Source: Sandaracinus sp.
GTDB lineage: Bacteria; Myxococcota_A; Polyangia; Polyangiales; Houyiibacteriaceae
Direction: 5' to 3'
NCBI GenBank assembly: GCA_002699025.1
Contig: PABA01000214.1
Coordinates: 41,171-105,170, forward strand
DNA length: 64,000 nt
A program made the translations under genes and the position numbers. Below are positions 23,659 through 31,878 of the stretch, piece after piece. The notes beneath the pieces were generated by a model. That model made no database searches. It saw nothing but the letters and a program-made list of their open reading frames with translations, and had not been told where the DNA came from. Each line of letters starts with the position of its first letter. Positions within the stretch are counted from its first letter, which is position 1.

Positions 23659-25269
23659 TCAGGAGCCGGCGGCGGCAGTCGACGTCGGTGGCGCCGCTCC
23701 GCCCGTGGCGTCCGCGGCCTCGCCGCTCCCGGGCTCCCCGGCGTCCTCGGAGTCGGCGTCGGTGGGCGGCGAACCAGGCGAACCGACCGGCTCGACCTCC
23801 TCGCCCCGCACCTCCTCGCCCCGCAGCTCGACCTCCCCGCCCGCCGTCGCCGGGAGCCCCGCCGGATCCGGGGCCTGGAGCAGCAGGTAGAGCATGTGGT
23901 TGATGAGGTCCGGATCGGCCGTCATCCCGATGTGGGTCGCGTCGACGAAGTGGACGCTGTCCGGGTAGACCGTCGGCGCCGCGTGCGGAACCTGGTGGAG
24001 CTGGGCGAGGCCGCTCGTCCGCGTGACCGTCCCGTCGCCCGGCGCCGACTCGCCCCAGCTCAGCTCGCCCGTCTCGCGGTTCACCTCGAGCACGGCGTTC
24101 GTGTCGATGGTGTCGCCAACGGCCACGTGGAAGCCCAGCTCCGGCGGAGGCGCCGCCGGCCGGTCGAGCGCCTCCTGGAAGCGGCGCCCGTGCGCGAGGT
24201 AGCGGGCCATGTGCCGTCGCACGAGCGCGACGCGCTCCTCGCGGGTCTCGGCGTCCGGCATGAGCAGCTGCAGGTTCTCGTCCTGCTCGGGATGGAAGGG
24301 CCCCCAGCCGTAGCGCTCCCACAACGCCACGTCGAAGAAGTCCACGTCTTCGCCGTCCTCGTAGACCACGCGCCCCTCGCCCGGGCGCGGGAGCAGCTGG
24401 TAGCCGGAGACGAAGGAGGCGGTCATGGCCGCCGGGTAGTGGGGCAGCATCGGGTTCACGCTCACGCCCTCGGCGAGCACCTGCACGGCCTGCGCCTCGC
24501 CCCGGTTCGGCGGGCCGAGGAGGATGGCGCGGCGCACCAGGCGGGCGCCCTCCCAGGTGACGGGCGGGAGCGGCCCCTCCTCCGGGAGCGGCGTCGGGCC
24601 GTAGCGGAGGTAATAGCGGACGAGCTGCGAGCCCATGGAGTGCCCGACGAGGTCCACGCGACGGGTGCCGGTGGCCTCCTCGCGGGCGCGGCTGGCGGCG
24701 AGCACCACCTCGTGGAGCCGGCGGGCCTCGGCGCTGAGGTCGTGCCGCCAGTCGTAGCCGAAGCCGATGATGGGGTTGCGCCCCTCCTCGAGGTCCTCCT
24801 TGGAGATGGCGCGGGGGCGCCGGTCGTGGGCGCCGGCGTCGCCCAGCGCCTGGACGATGCCCTCGAAGACGCCCGGGTAGCCCCGGGCGCGCACGGCGGC
24901 GATGCGGATGTCGAGCTCCACGAGGAGGAGCTGGCCTCCGGGCACGAGCTCGTCCTCGATGGACGCCAGCGGGCCCTGCGGATCGTAGGGGAGCGCCAGG
25001 TCGCGGAGGAGCTCCTCGTCGCTCTCGTCCCGATCCCAGACGGCGCCCCAGACGACCTGCTCGTCGTCGGCGTGACGGAGCACGGAGCCCATCACGCCGG
25101 GGACGAAGATCACCGAGGAGGCCCCCGCGCGGACCCGCTCGCTCTCGGGGCGGTAGATGTCGACGAGCTCGCGCGGGCGCGGCGCGCCACCGCCGCAGGC
25201 GAGCGCGGCGAGGAGGGGGATCAGCAGAGCGGGCGGGAGCCCGCGGAGGGAGGTGCGCGACCTGGACAC
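23659..25269 (-). CDS. Lipoprotein of the LCAT/lipase alpha-beta hydrolase type
   Basis: A 536-residue lipoprotein (cysteine 25 in LAALAC) starting at GTG 25269. The alpha/beta-hydrolase core has the N-terminal VIFVPGVMGSVL, NPIIGFGYDWRHDL and the nucleophile elbow VDLVGHSMGSQL (Ser211); this order resembles lecithin-cholesterol acyltransferase-like phospholipases. A later FVDATHIGMTADPDLINHML probably supplies the catalytic histidine. The last 55 residues are Glu/Gly/Pro-rich and presumably disordered. It likely acts on lipids or esters at the outer membrane. No ribosome site is visible before the GTG. Confidence 0.8.
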   Translation of the reverse strand: MSRSRTSLRGLPPALLIPLLAALACGGGAPRPRELVDIYRPESERVRAGASSVIFVPGVMGSVLRHADDEQVVWGAVWDRDESDEELLRDLALPYDPQGPLASIEDELVPGGQLLLVELDIRIAAVRARGYPGVFEGIVQALGDAGAHDRRPRAISKEDLEEGRNPIIGFGYDWRHDLSAEARRLHEVVLAASRAREEATGTRRVDLVGHSMGSQLVRYYLRYGPTPLPEEGPLPPVTWEGARLVRRAILLGPPNRGEAQAVQVLAEGVSVNPMLPHYPAAMTASFVSGYQLLPRPGEGRVVYEDGEDVDFFDVALWERYGWGPFHPEQDENLQLLMPDAETREERVALVRRHMARYLAHGRRFQEALDRPAAPPPELGFHVAVGDTIDTNAVLEVNRETGELSWGESAPGDGTVTRTSGLAQLHQVPHAAPTVYPDSVHFVDATHIGMTADPDLINHMLYLLLQAPDPAGLPATAGGEVELRGEEVRGEEVEPVGSPGSPPTDADSEDAGEPGSGEAADATGGAAPPTSTAAAGS

Positions 25270-25305
25270 GGGGCGAGTATGGGGTCGGTCGGCGGCGAGG
25301 AGGGA

Positions 25306-25345
25306 CGGAAAAGGAAAGGGGCGCCCCCGGGCTCGGGAGCGCCCC
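25306..25345 (-). terminator. Terminator of the RCC1 lipoprotein gene
   Basis: A GGGGCGC-rich stem of 11 bp with one mismatch (arms 25318-25328 and 25335-25345). On the minus strand it is followed by TTTCCTTTTCC. It lies 23 bp after the stop at 25368. Confidence 0.75.
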
Positions 25346-25367
25346 TCTCGGTCGTCTGGCGACGGGC

Positions 25368-27779
25368 CTACTCGCCCTCGCCCTCGCCCTCGCCTTCCTC
25401 CGCGGAGGCCGCCGGGAACTGCACGCCGGGCGCCGGGATGGGCGTGGCGCTCCGGCGGTTCGACATGCCGAGGAAGCCGCCGCTGCCGCCGATGGGCGTC
25501 GAGCCCGCGCAGCTCACGTGGCCGTCCTCGTGGTAGGCGCAGCAGAAGTTCCAGCCGCAGCCCATGGCCGCGATCGGGCCCCAGCCGCCGACCGTCTCGT
25601 CGCTGGCGCGCTCCCAGTCCCAGGGGCTCGTCACGTCGTCCGTGTCCGAGTCCCCGTGGCCGGTCTCACCGAAGTCGTTCGCGCCCCAGCACTTCACCTC
25701 GCCGCCGCGGACGACGACGCAGGTGGTGTCGTAGAGGTCGTTCGCGACCGCGACCACGTTGCGGAGGCCGCGCACGGCCGTCGGCTCGTTGGCGTTGTTC
25801 TCCCGGCCGGTCTTGCCGTCGCCGATCTGCCCGTCGTCGTTGCTCCCCCAGCACATCAGCGAGCCGTTGCGACGCACCGCGCAGAAGTTGTAGCCGCCGC
25901 CGCCGAGGTCCATCGCGTCCGAGATGCTCAGCTCGACCGGCGAAGGCGAGGAGCTGGTGTCACCGTTGCCGAGCTGCCCGTAGGAGCCCGAGCCCCAGCA
26001 GTAGACCTTGCCGCTCTCCTGGAGGGCGCAGACGCTGCTCGTGCCGACGGCGATCTCCGTGATGTCCCCGAGGTCCGGGATGCGGGCCGGCTCCATGGTG
26101 GTCTCACCGCGGCTGCCCCGGCCGAGCTGGCCCGAGTTGTTGCCGCCGATGCAGGAGACGCCGCCGTCCTGGTGAATGGCGCAGAGCACCATCGAGTGGG
26201 CGCTGCCGCCGACGTCGATGGCCTTGGCGTCGTCGATGCCCTCGATGGCCATGGGCAGCGAGGTCGAGACCTGGCCGTCGATGCGGCCCCAGCAGGCGAC
26301 GGTGCCGTTCTTGCGGAGCGCGCAGGAGCGGCCGAGGCCCGTCGAGACCTGCACGGCGTCGGAGATGCCCGGCACGTGCATGTCGCCCGAGGAGGGGTTC
26401 GCGCGGGTGCTGCCGAGGCCGAGGCGGCCGTCGCTGCCCTGGCCGAAGCAGAAGACCTGGCCGTCCTCCTTCACGCCGCAGACCTGGTGGCTGCCGACGG
26501 AGATGCCGCGGGTGAGCTCGAGCTCGCCCTCGGCCGCCGGGAACTCGTCGAGGCTGCTCGGCTCGGCGGAGAGCTGGGCGATGGCCGGGATGACCTCCGC
26601 CGCGACGTGCAGCGAGCGGGCGTCGCCGTTGCCGAGCTTGCCGTTGCCGGCCGAGCCCCAGCAGACGAGCTTGCCGTCGTTGGTGACCGCGCAGGCGTGG
26701 GTCTCGCCCGTGTCGAAGCGCGCGGCGTTCGAGACACCCTGAACGGCGGTCGGGGTCGGGACGTTGCCCTCCTCCGAGCCGACCGCGAGGAGCTTCGCCG
26801 TGTAGTTGTTGTAGCCCCAGCACTGCACGTTGCCGTCGCCGAGGAGCGCGCAGCTGCGGCGCGTGTCGAGGTCGAGGTCCGTGACGTTGGTCAGGCCCGT
26901 GACGGCCACCGGCGAGGGGGCGTAGGTGCCCGACCCGGACTCGCCGTTGCCGACCTGGCCGGCGTCGTTCTGGCCCCAGCACATGACACCCGAGCCGGTA
27001 ACGGCGCAGCTGTGGTTGCCGCCCGCGGCCACCTCGGTGGCGCCGGTGACGCCCGAGACGCTGACCGGGGTGTTGCTGTCGCGGCGCTGCTCCTCGCCCT
27101 GGCCGAGCTGGCGGCTCGAGCCGGCGCCCCAGCAGCTCACCGTGCCGTCGCCGAGGCGAGCGCAGGCGTGGCCCCGGCCGAGGCTGATCTGGGCGACGCC
27201 CGTCAGGCCCGTGACCTGTACCGGGGAGGCGCTGTCGTCGCGGGCGCCGTTGCCGAGGCGGCCGTTGCTGCCCGAGCCCCAGCAGTGGACCGAGCCGTCG
27301 GACTTGCGGGCGCAGCTGAACTCCGTGCCGAGGGCGATCTCCTCGACCCCCGTGAGGCCCGAGACCGCGACCGGCGCGTGGGCGACGTCCGTGTTGCCGG
27401 CGCCGAGCTCGCCGTGCGTGTTGCGGCCCCAGCAGGAGACCTCGCCGTTCTGGCGGAGGGCGCAGGTGTGGTAGCTGCCGCAGGCGATCGCCTTCGCGTC
27501 GCTGAGGCCGCTGACCGGCGCCCAGCTCCAGCGGTCCTGGGCCGTGCCGTCGCCGAGCTCCCCGTCGAGGTTGCGACCGGCGCAGAAGACCTCACCGCTC
27601 GCCTTGAGCACGCAGGTGTGACTGTCGCCGCCGCAGACCATCGGCTCGATGGGCGGGGGACCCGCCGGCTCGGTCGGGGTCTGCTCGGTGTTCGTTCCCT
27701 GTTGCGCTTCTTCCTCGTCGCCTCCGCAGGCGAGAGCGAGGGTCAGCAGCAACGCGACGCTGATACGCGTGGCGTTCAT
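25368..27779 (-). CDS. RCC1-repeat lipoprotein
   Basis: An 803-residue lipoprotein (cysteine 18, LALAC). After an acidic linker the whole protein is about a dozen RCC1-type repeats of about 55 residues. Each has the form CALxxxGxVxCWGxNxxGQLGxG (for example HTCALRQNGEVSCWGRN and CALLGDGNVQCWGYN). This is enough for nearly two seven-bladed propellers. Each repeat carries a conserved cysteine pair, which fits an extracellular disulfide-stabilised surface protein. GGAGGAG lies about 8 bases before ATG 27779. The C-terminus ends in a Glu-Gly run. The function is unknown; bacterial RCC1 proteins are commonly surface or secreted binding modules. Confidence 0.88.
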   Translation of the reverse strand: MNATRISVALLLTLALACGGDEEEAQQGTNTEQTPTEPAGPPPIEPMVCGGDSHTCVLKASGEVFCAGRNLDGELGDGTAQDRWSWAPVSGLSDAKAIACGSYHTCALRQNGEVSCWGRNTHGELGAGNTDVAHAPVAVSGLTGVEEIALGTEFSCARKSDGSVHCWGSGSNGRLGNGARDDSASPVQVTGLTGVAQISLGRGHACARLGDGTVSCWGAGSSRQLGQGEEQRRDSNTPVSVSGVTGATEVAAGGNHSCAVTGSGVMCWGQNDAGQVGNGESGSGTYAPSPVAVTGLTNVTDLDLDTRRSCALLGDGNVQCWGYNNYTAKLLAVGSEEGNVPTPTAVQGVSNAARFDTGETHACAVTNDGKLVCWGSAGNGKLGNGDARSLHVAAEVIPAIAQLSAEPSSLDEFPAAEGELELTRGISVGSHQVCGVKEDGQVFCFGQGSDGRLGLGSTRANPSSGDMHVPGISDAVQVSTGLGRSCALRKNGTVACWGRIDGQVSTSLPMAIEGIDDAKAIDVGGSAHSMVLCAIHQDGGVSCIGGNNSGQLGRGSRGETTMEPARIPDLGDITEIAVGTSSVCALQESGKVYCWGSGSYGQLGNGDTSSSPSPVELSISDAMDLGGGGYNFCAVRRNGSLMCWGSNDDGQIGDGKTGRENNANEPTAVRGLRNVVAVANDLYDTTCVVVRGGEVKCWGANDFGETGHGDSDTDDVTSPWDWERASDETVGGWGPIAAMGCGWNFCCAYHEDGHVSCAGSTPIGGSGGFLGMSNRRSATPIPAPGVQFPAASAEEGEGEGEGE

Positions 27780-27795
27780 TCGTTTCACTCCTCCC

Positions 27796-27813
27796 GTTCC
27801 ACCACCGTGGAAC
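27796..27813. promoter_or_regulatory. Inverted repeat GTTCCAC-N4-GTGGAAC
   Basis: A perfect 7-bp inverted repeat 17 bp upstream of the RCC1 gene start, in the divergent gap with the 27962 gene. A second short palindrome (CCCCA-TAT-TGGGG, 27877-27889) is in the same gap. Either may be an operator; on the minus strand the first could overlap a transcription start. Confidence 0.35.
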
Positions 27814-27961
27814 GAGGGCGTTCTACCGAATTCCACCCTCACCGCATAGGGGCGATTTTCGCGGAGCGAGCGCGGTCCCCATATTGGGGGAAGGGAGGAA
27901 ATCGACAGTGGCGCCGGAATCACGTGACCCGATCGGGGCCTCGGCGTCCTCTCCCGGGGGC

Positions 27962-29401
27962 ATGACGCCCACGAAGCGAGCCGCCTTGACCTCCCTCTTC
28001 CTGCTCCTGGCCTGCGGCGACAACGGCGCGGGTGGCGCCGCGCGCTGCGACGATCGGACCCCATGCCCCGGCGGGCAGCGATGCGAGGCCGGGCGCTGCG
28101 TCGACGCCCTCGCGGACGCCGGCCCGCGCGCCACCCCCGACGCCTCCGACCGCGGAGACGCCTCCGCTCCAGACGGCGGCGAGAGCCTGGCGGCCTTCTG
28201 CGAGGGCGAGGGGCCGCTCATCGTGGTCGGGGACGGCGCCGGGAGCGCCGAGGAAGACTGCGCCGGCCGGATCGCCGAGCGCTCCTTCCGCTATGCGCTC
28301 TGCACCTGCGAGGGGCTGGTGACGAGCCACACCCTCCGGACCGACTCCTTCGACTCCGACATGGGCCCCTACACGCCCGGCGGCCGCGGGGGCTCCGTCG
28401 GCACCAACGGCGGCGGCAACAGCACCGCGCGCTGGGACGTGGGGGGCGCGCTCTGGTCCTCCGGCGACACGGGCTGGACCGTGGCGCAGCCCCTCGAGGT
28501 CGGCTCCGAGCTCCACCTGGCGAGCCGCCTCGCCGGCTCCGAGGTCGAGGTCGCGCGGGACGCCCGGGTGGGCGGGGGGATCGCCCTCGACGCCCTCACC
28601 GTCGGCGGCGAGCTGCGGGTCCCCGAGGGCGCCGCCGTGGCCGTCGACGCGCTCGCCCTCGGCTCCGAGGCGCGCGGCCCGGTGAGCGTGGAGGATCCCT
28701 GCGCCTGCGGAGAGGGCGAGCTGGTGGACATCGCGGGCTTCGTCGCGCGCTACGCGCGCGAGAACGAGAACGCCGCGATCGGCCTGGCCCCCGACGCGCT
28801 CGCCGACGTCGCGGGCGAGACCACCCTCGAGCTGCCCTGCGGGCGCTACTACCTCGACCGGATCTCCGCCGGCGCCCCCCTCACCCTCCGCGTGACCGGG
28901 CGCGTGGCGCTCTTCGTCGCCGGCTCCATCACCGCGAACGACGCCTTCCGGATCGTCCCGGAGGGCGACGCCGAGGTCGACCTCTTCGTGGGCGGCGACG
29001 TGACCGGCGCCGGGGCCTTCGCGATCGGCACCGCGGAGGCGCCCGCGCGGGCGCGCATGTACGTCGGCGGTGACGGCACCGTGAACCTCTCCGCCGCGAC
29101 CACCTTCGCCGGCAACCTCTACGCGCCGCGAGCCGAGCTGGTGACGGCGGGGGCCGTGGAGATCTTCGGCGCCGCCTTCGTCCGGCGCCTCGCCGCCTCC
29201 GGGGCGCTCGACATCCACTACGACACCGCGATCCTCGAGGCCGGCGACGACTGCGGCATCCCCGAGACCTGCGACTCGTGCGGAGACTGCCCGAGCGTCC
29301 AGGCCTGCATCGACGGGGCCTGCACGAGCTGCCGCGAGAGCAGCGACTGCTGCGCGCCGCTGGTGTGCGTCGAGGGGGCGTGCGTGCCCGAGTTGATCTG
29401 A
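27962..29401 (+). CDS. Lipoprotein with DUF7305-like beta-helical domain and Cys-rich tail
   Basis: A 479-residue lipoprotein from ATG 27962 (cysteine 18, LFLLLAC). An N-terminal cysteine motif (CDDRTPCPGGQRCEAGRCVD) precedes a Pro/Asp linker. The core has repeated short strands (VGSELHLASRLAGSEVEVA, LTVGGELRVPEGAAVAVDAL) and then LPCGRYYLDRISAGAPLTLR and VALFVAGSITANDAFRI. This resembles the DUF7305-type domain found in myxobacterial surface proteins and pilin-like assemblies. The C-terminus is Cys-rich (CGDCPSVQACIDGACTSC). It is probably an outer surface protein; the role is unknown. Confidence 0.75.
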   Translation: MTPTKRAALTSLFLLLACGDNGAGGAARCDDRTPCPGGQRCEAGRCVDALADAGPRATPDASDRGDASAPDGGESLAAFCEGEGPLIVVGDGAGSAEEDCAGRIAERSFRYALCTCEGLVTSHTLRTDSFDSDMGPYTPGGRGGSVGTNGGGNSTARWDVGGALWSSGDTGWTVAQPLEVGSELHLASRLAGSEVEVARDARVGGGIALDALTVGGELRVPEGAAVAVDALALGSEARGPVSVEDPCACGEGELVDIAGFVARYARENENAAIGLAPDALADVAGETTLELPCGRYYLDRISAGAPLTLRVTGRVALFVAGSITANDAFRIVPEGDAEVDLFVGGDVTGAGAFAIGTAEAPARARMYVGGDGTVNLSAATTFAGNLYAPRAELVTAGAVEIFGAAFVRRLAASGALDIHYDTAILEAGDDCGIPETCDSCGDCPSVQACIDGACTSCRESSDCCAPLVCVEGACVPELI

Positions 29402-29540
29402 GCGAGGGGGGAGCAGAGGGCGTCGGCGCGGGCACGAGGCCGGGCGGGGCGAGAGCCCGCTCGCGCGACAGCCCGAGCGATGGCAACAGCACCAGCTCGA
29501 GCAGCAGCAGCAGCAACACTAGCCCGAGCACCAGCACCAG

Positions 29541-29648
29541 CCGGTGCGGAAGCGCGCGCCGGTACGGGAGCGCGCGCCGGTACGGGAGCGCGGACCGGCA
29601 CGGAAGCGCGTGCCGGTGCGGAAGCGCGCGCCGGTGCGGAAGGGCGTG
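29541..29648. repeat. Six 18-bp tandem units
   Basis: Six head-to-tail units of exactly 18 bp based on CCGGTGCGGAAGCGCGCG (starts 29541, 29559, 29577, 29595, 29613, 29631). A weaker set of GCTGGAGCCGCGAGCCGGA units follows at about 29654-29700. The array sits in the 460-bp gap between two convergent genes (29402-29861), where I see no gene. The array reads open in several frames only because 18 is a multiple of three. Confidence 0.9.
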
Positions 29649-29861
29649 ATGGAGCTGGAGCCGCGAGCCGGAGCTGGAGCCGCGAGCCGGAGCTGGAGCT
29701 GGAGCCGGGTCCCGCGGGGCCCGTCCCCTCCCCCCGTGCCCGACGTGCTCAGCTACACACGCAGACCACTCGGCAGACCCGACGACCATGGAGACCGGCG
29801 GGCACGGGCACGGGCAGGGGCACGGGCACGGGTCTGATGCACGGGGGGAGGCGCGCCGACG

Positions 29862-31868
29862 CTACTCGATGACGATGACATCCACCCGCGGAGGCACCAG
29901 GAAGAACACCCGGCGCACATCCAAGATCGACCCATCGCCCCGCACGACCAACCGCGCCACGAAGATCTGCGGCTCCGCCGTCGGCTCCACGAACACGTTC
30001 TCGCGCGCCACCACGTCCCAGCAGACCGGCGTCCCCGGGAGCAGGCTCGGGTAGGTGTCGTCGTAGCCGTCGCCGTCCGTGTCCGCCGTCGACGCCACCG
30101 CGGTGCACTCGCCCTCCCCGCTCGTGTTCACCTCGATCCGGTCCACGAACATCCGCGCGTCGCCGTCGTCCCCGGGCAGGTCCTGGACCTCCACGTTCAC
30201 GAAGAGCGGCACGCTCTCGGCCACCTCACGGATCGCGTCCGTCACCGCCGTCGTCACCGACGACTCGTCCCCCTGCGCGTAGAGTGGCTCCCCGAGCGAG
30301 CCGAAGCTGTTCGAGAGCCGCGCGATCTCCTTGAGGTCCTCCTCCGGCCGGTTGCTCGAGTCCGCGTCCACGCCGACGAAGACGATGTCCTCGTCGCGCA
30401 GCCGCGTGGCCGCCGCCGCCGCCGTGTTCACGCCGCAGCTCGTGCACTGGTTGTCCTCGTCCGTGATCGTGATCAGCATCCGCCGCGCGTCCGCCCGGTA
30501 GGCCGGGCAGCCGACGCCGCCGGGCACGCACTCGGCGCCCGTGCAGGCCGTCGGGTCCGCGACGCAGGCCACGCTCTCGAAGAGCGACTCGTTCGCGCCA
30601 CCGCCGTCGGCCCGCCCGGGGATCCGCCGCTGCGTCTCCCCCGAGTCCGGCTGGAGCGCGAGCAGGTTCCGGTAGCTGTTCGGGTTGCCCTCGTAGGTCC
30701 CCACGCCGGTCCAGAGGCTCGCGATGCAGCCCGCCACCCGCGGGTCCGAGATGCAGGTCCCGGACGCGCTGCAGACCTGCCCCGCCTCGCACTCCGGATC
30801 GCCCGCGCAGGCCGTGCCGAAGTCCGTGCACGTGAGCATGTCGATGACCGAGGTGATCGCGCTCTTCATCGCCTCGATCTCGCCGCTCATCGAGCCGGTC
30901 TTGTCGAAGAGGAAGTACACGTCGGCGAACTGGATGTTCGTCCGGAACTCGAGCGTGTCGCTCTCCGGCTCCGGCTCCTCGAGGTAGGGCACGACGAAGA
31001 CGAAGTCCCCCCGCGTCCGCGGGCTCTCCTCCGGATCGAGCGGGTCCGTGCCCGCGCCCACCTCGATGAGGTCGCTGACCCCGTCGTCGTCCGAGTCCGG
31101 ATCGGTCGGCGAGGTCCCCGTCGGCCCGAGCGAGCCGCCCTCGAGCGCGTCGCTCAACCCGTCGTTGTCGCTGTCGAGGTCGCGGAAGTCCGGCACGCCG
31201 TCCATGTCCGTGTCGACCGGCGGCGTGTCGAGGTCGTCGTCACCCGCCTCGTCGGCGTCGGAGATCCCGTCGCTGTCGCTGTCCTCGTCCTGCTGATCCG
31301 GATCCCCGTCCTCGTCCGTGTCGTCGCCGAACTCGTCCCCATCGGCGATCGAGTCGTCGTCCGAGTCCACGTCGCGGAAGTTCGGGAAGCCGTCGTCGTC
31401 CGTGTCCGCCGGGAACATGGTCCGCCCGTCGAGCTCCGGGATGTCCGGGATGCGGTCCCCGTCGTCGTCGAGGTCGAGGAAGTCCGGCTCGCCGTCCGCG
31501 TCCGTGTCCCCCATCCCCTCGTTCAGGTCCGGCACGCCGTTCCCGTCCGCGTCCTCGTCCCGGAAGGACGGAATCCCGTCCCCGTCCGGGTCCCCGGGCG
31601 GCGTCGACGGGTCGTCGTCGCCGGCCTCGACCGCGTCCGGCTGCCGGTCGTCGTCCGAGTCCAGGTCGAGGAAGTCCGGCGTTCCGTCGCCGTCCGTGTC
31701 CGTCCCCTCGGAGCGGCCCTCGTCCTCGTCGAGGATGCCGTCCCCGTCGTAGTCGCCGGGCGCCGCGGCGCCGTCCGGCGAGAGGCCGGCGTCACCGCTC
31801 CGGCGGCTGTCGTCGTCGCCGCAGGCCGCGGCGAGGAGGAGGAAGAGCGTGATCGTCGCGCGCTTCAT
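29862..31868 (-). CDS. Lipoprotein with TSP3 repeats and VWA-like domain, paralogue of 557-2578
   Basis: A 668-residue lipoprotein (cysteine 16, LLLAAAC). Residues about 35-285 are TSP3 repeats (DTDGDGTPDFLDLDSDDD type); then come TDPLDPEESPRTRGDFVFVV, a VWA-like domain starting FLFDKTGSMSGEI near residue 320, and a C-terminal beta region ending in FFLVPPRVDVIVIE. The order and the linker (PRTRGDFVFVVP) match the protein at 557-2578 across the full length, so they are paralogues. It is the last gene of the four-gene lipoprotein operon; 10 bp separate it from the previous gene, and AAGGA lies 7 bases before its ATG. Confidence 0.87.
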   Translation of the reverse strand: MKRATITLFLLLAAACGDDDSRRSGDAGLSPDGAAAPGDYDGDGILDEDEGRSEGTDTDGDGTPDFLDLDSDDDRQPDAVEAGDDDPSTPPGDPDGDGIPSFRDEDADGNGVPDLNEGMGDTDADGEPDFLDLDDDGDRIPDIPELDGRTMFPADTDDDGFPNFRDVDSDDDSIADGDEFGDDTDEDGDPDQQDEDSDSDGISDADEAGDDDLDTPPVDTDMDGVPDFRDLDSDNDGLSDALEGGSLGPTGTSPTDPDSDDDGVSDLIEVGAGTDPLDPEESPRTRGDFVFVVPYLEEPEPESDTLEFRTNIQFADVYFLFDKTGSMSGEIEAMKSAITSVIDMLTCTDFGTACAGDPECEAGQVCSASGTCISDPRVAGCIASLWTGVGTYEGNPNSYRNLLALQPDSGETQRRIPGRADGGGANESLFESVACVADPTACTGAECVPGGVGCPAYRADARRMLITITDEDNQCTSCGVNTAAAAATRLRDEDIVFVGVDADSSNRPEEDLKEIARLSNSFGSLGEPLYAQGDESSVTTAVTDAIREVAESVPLFVNVEVQDLPGDDGDARMFVDRIEVNTSGEGECTAVASTADTDGDGYDDTYPSLLPGTPVCWDVVARENVFVEPTAEPQIFVARLVVRGDGSILDVRRVFFLVPPRVDVIVIE

Positions 31869-31878
31869 GATGAGTCCT

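Noticed and set aside
29541..29648. Possible repeat protein or CRISPR
   Set aside because: Units are contiguous with no spacers, and no start or ribosome site supports a protein.
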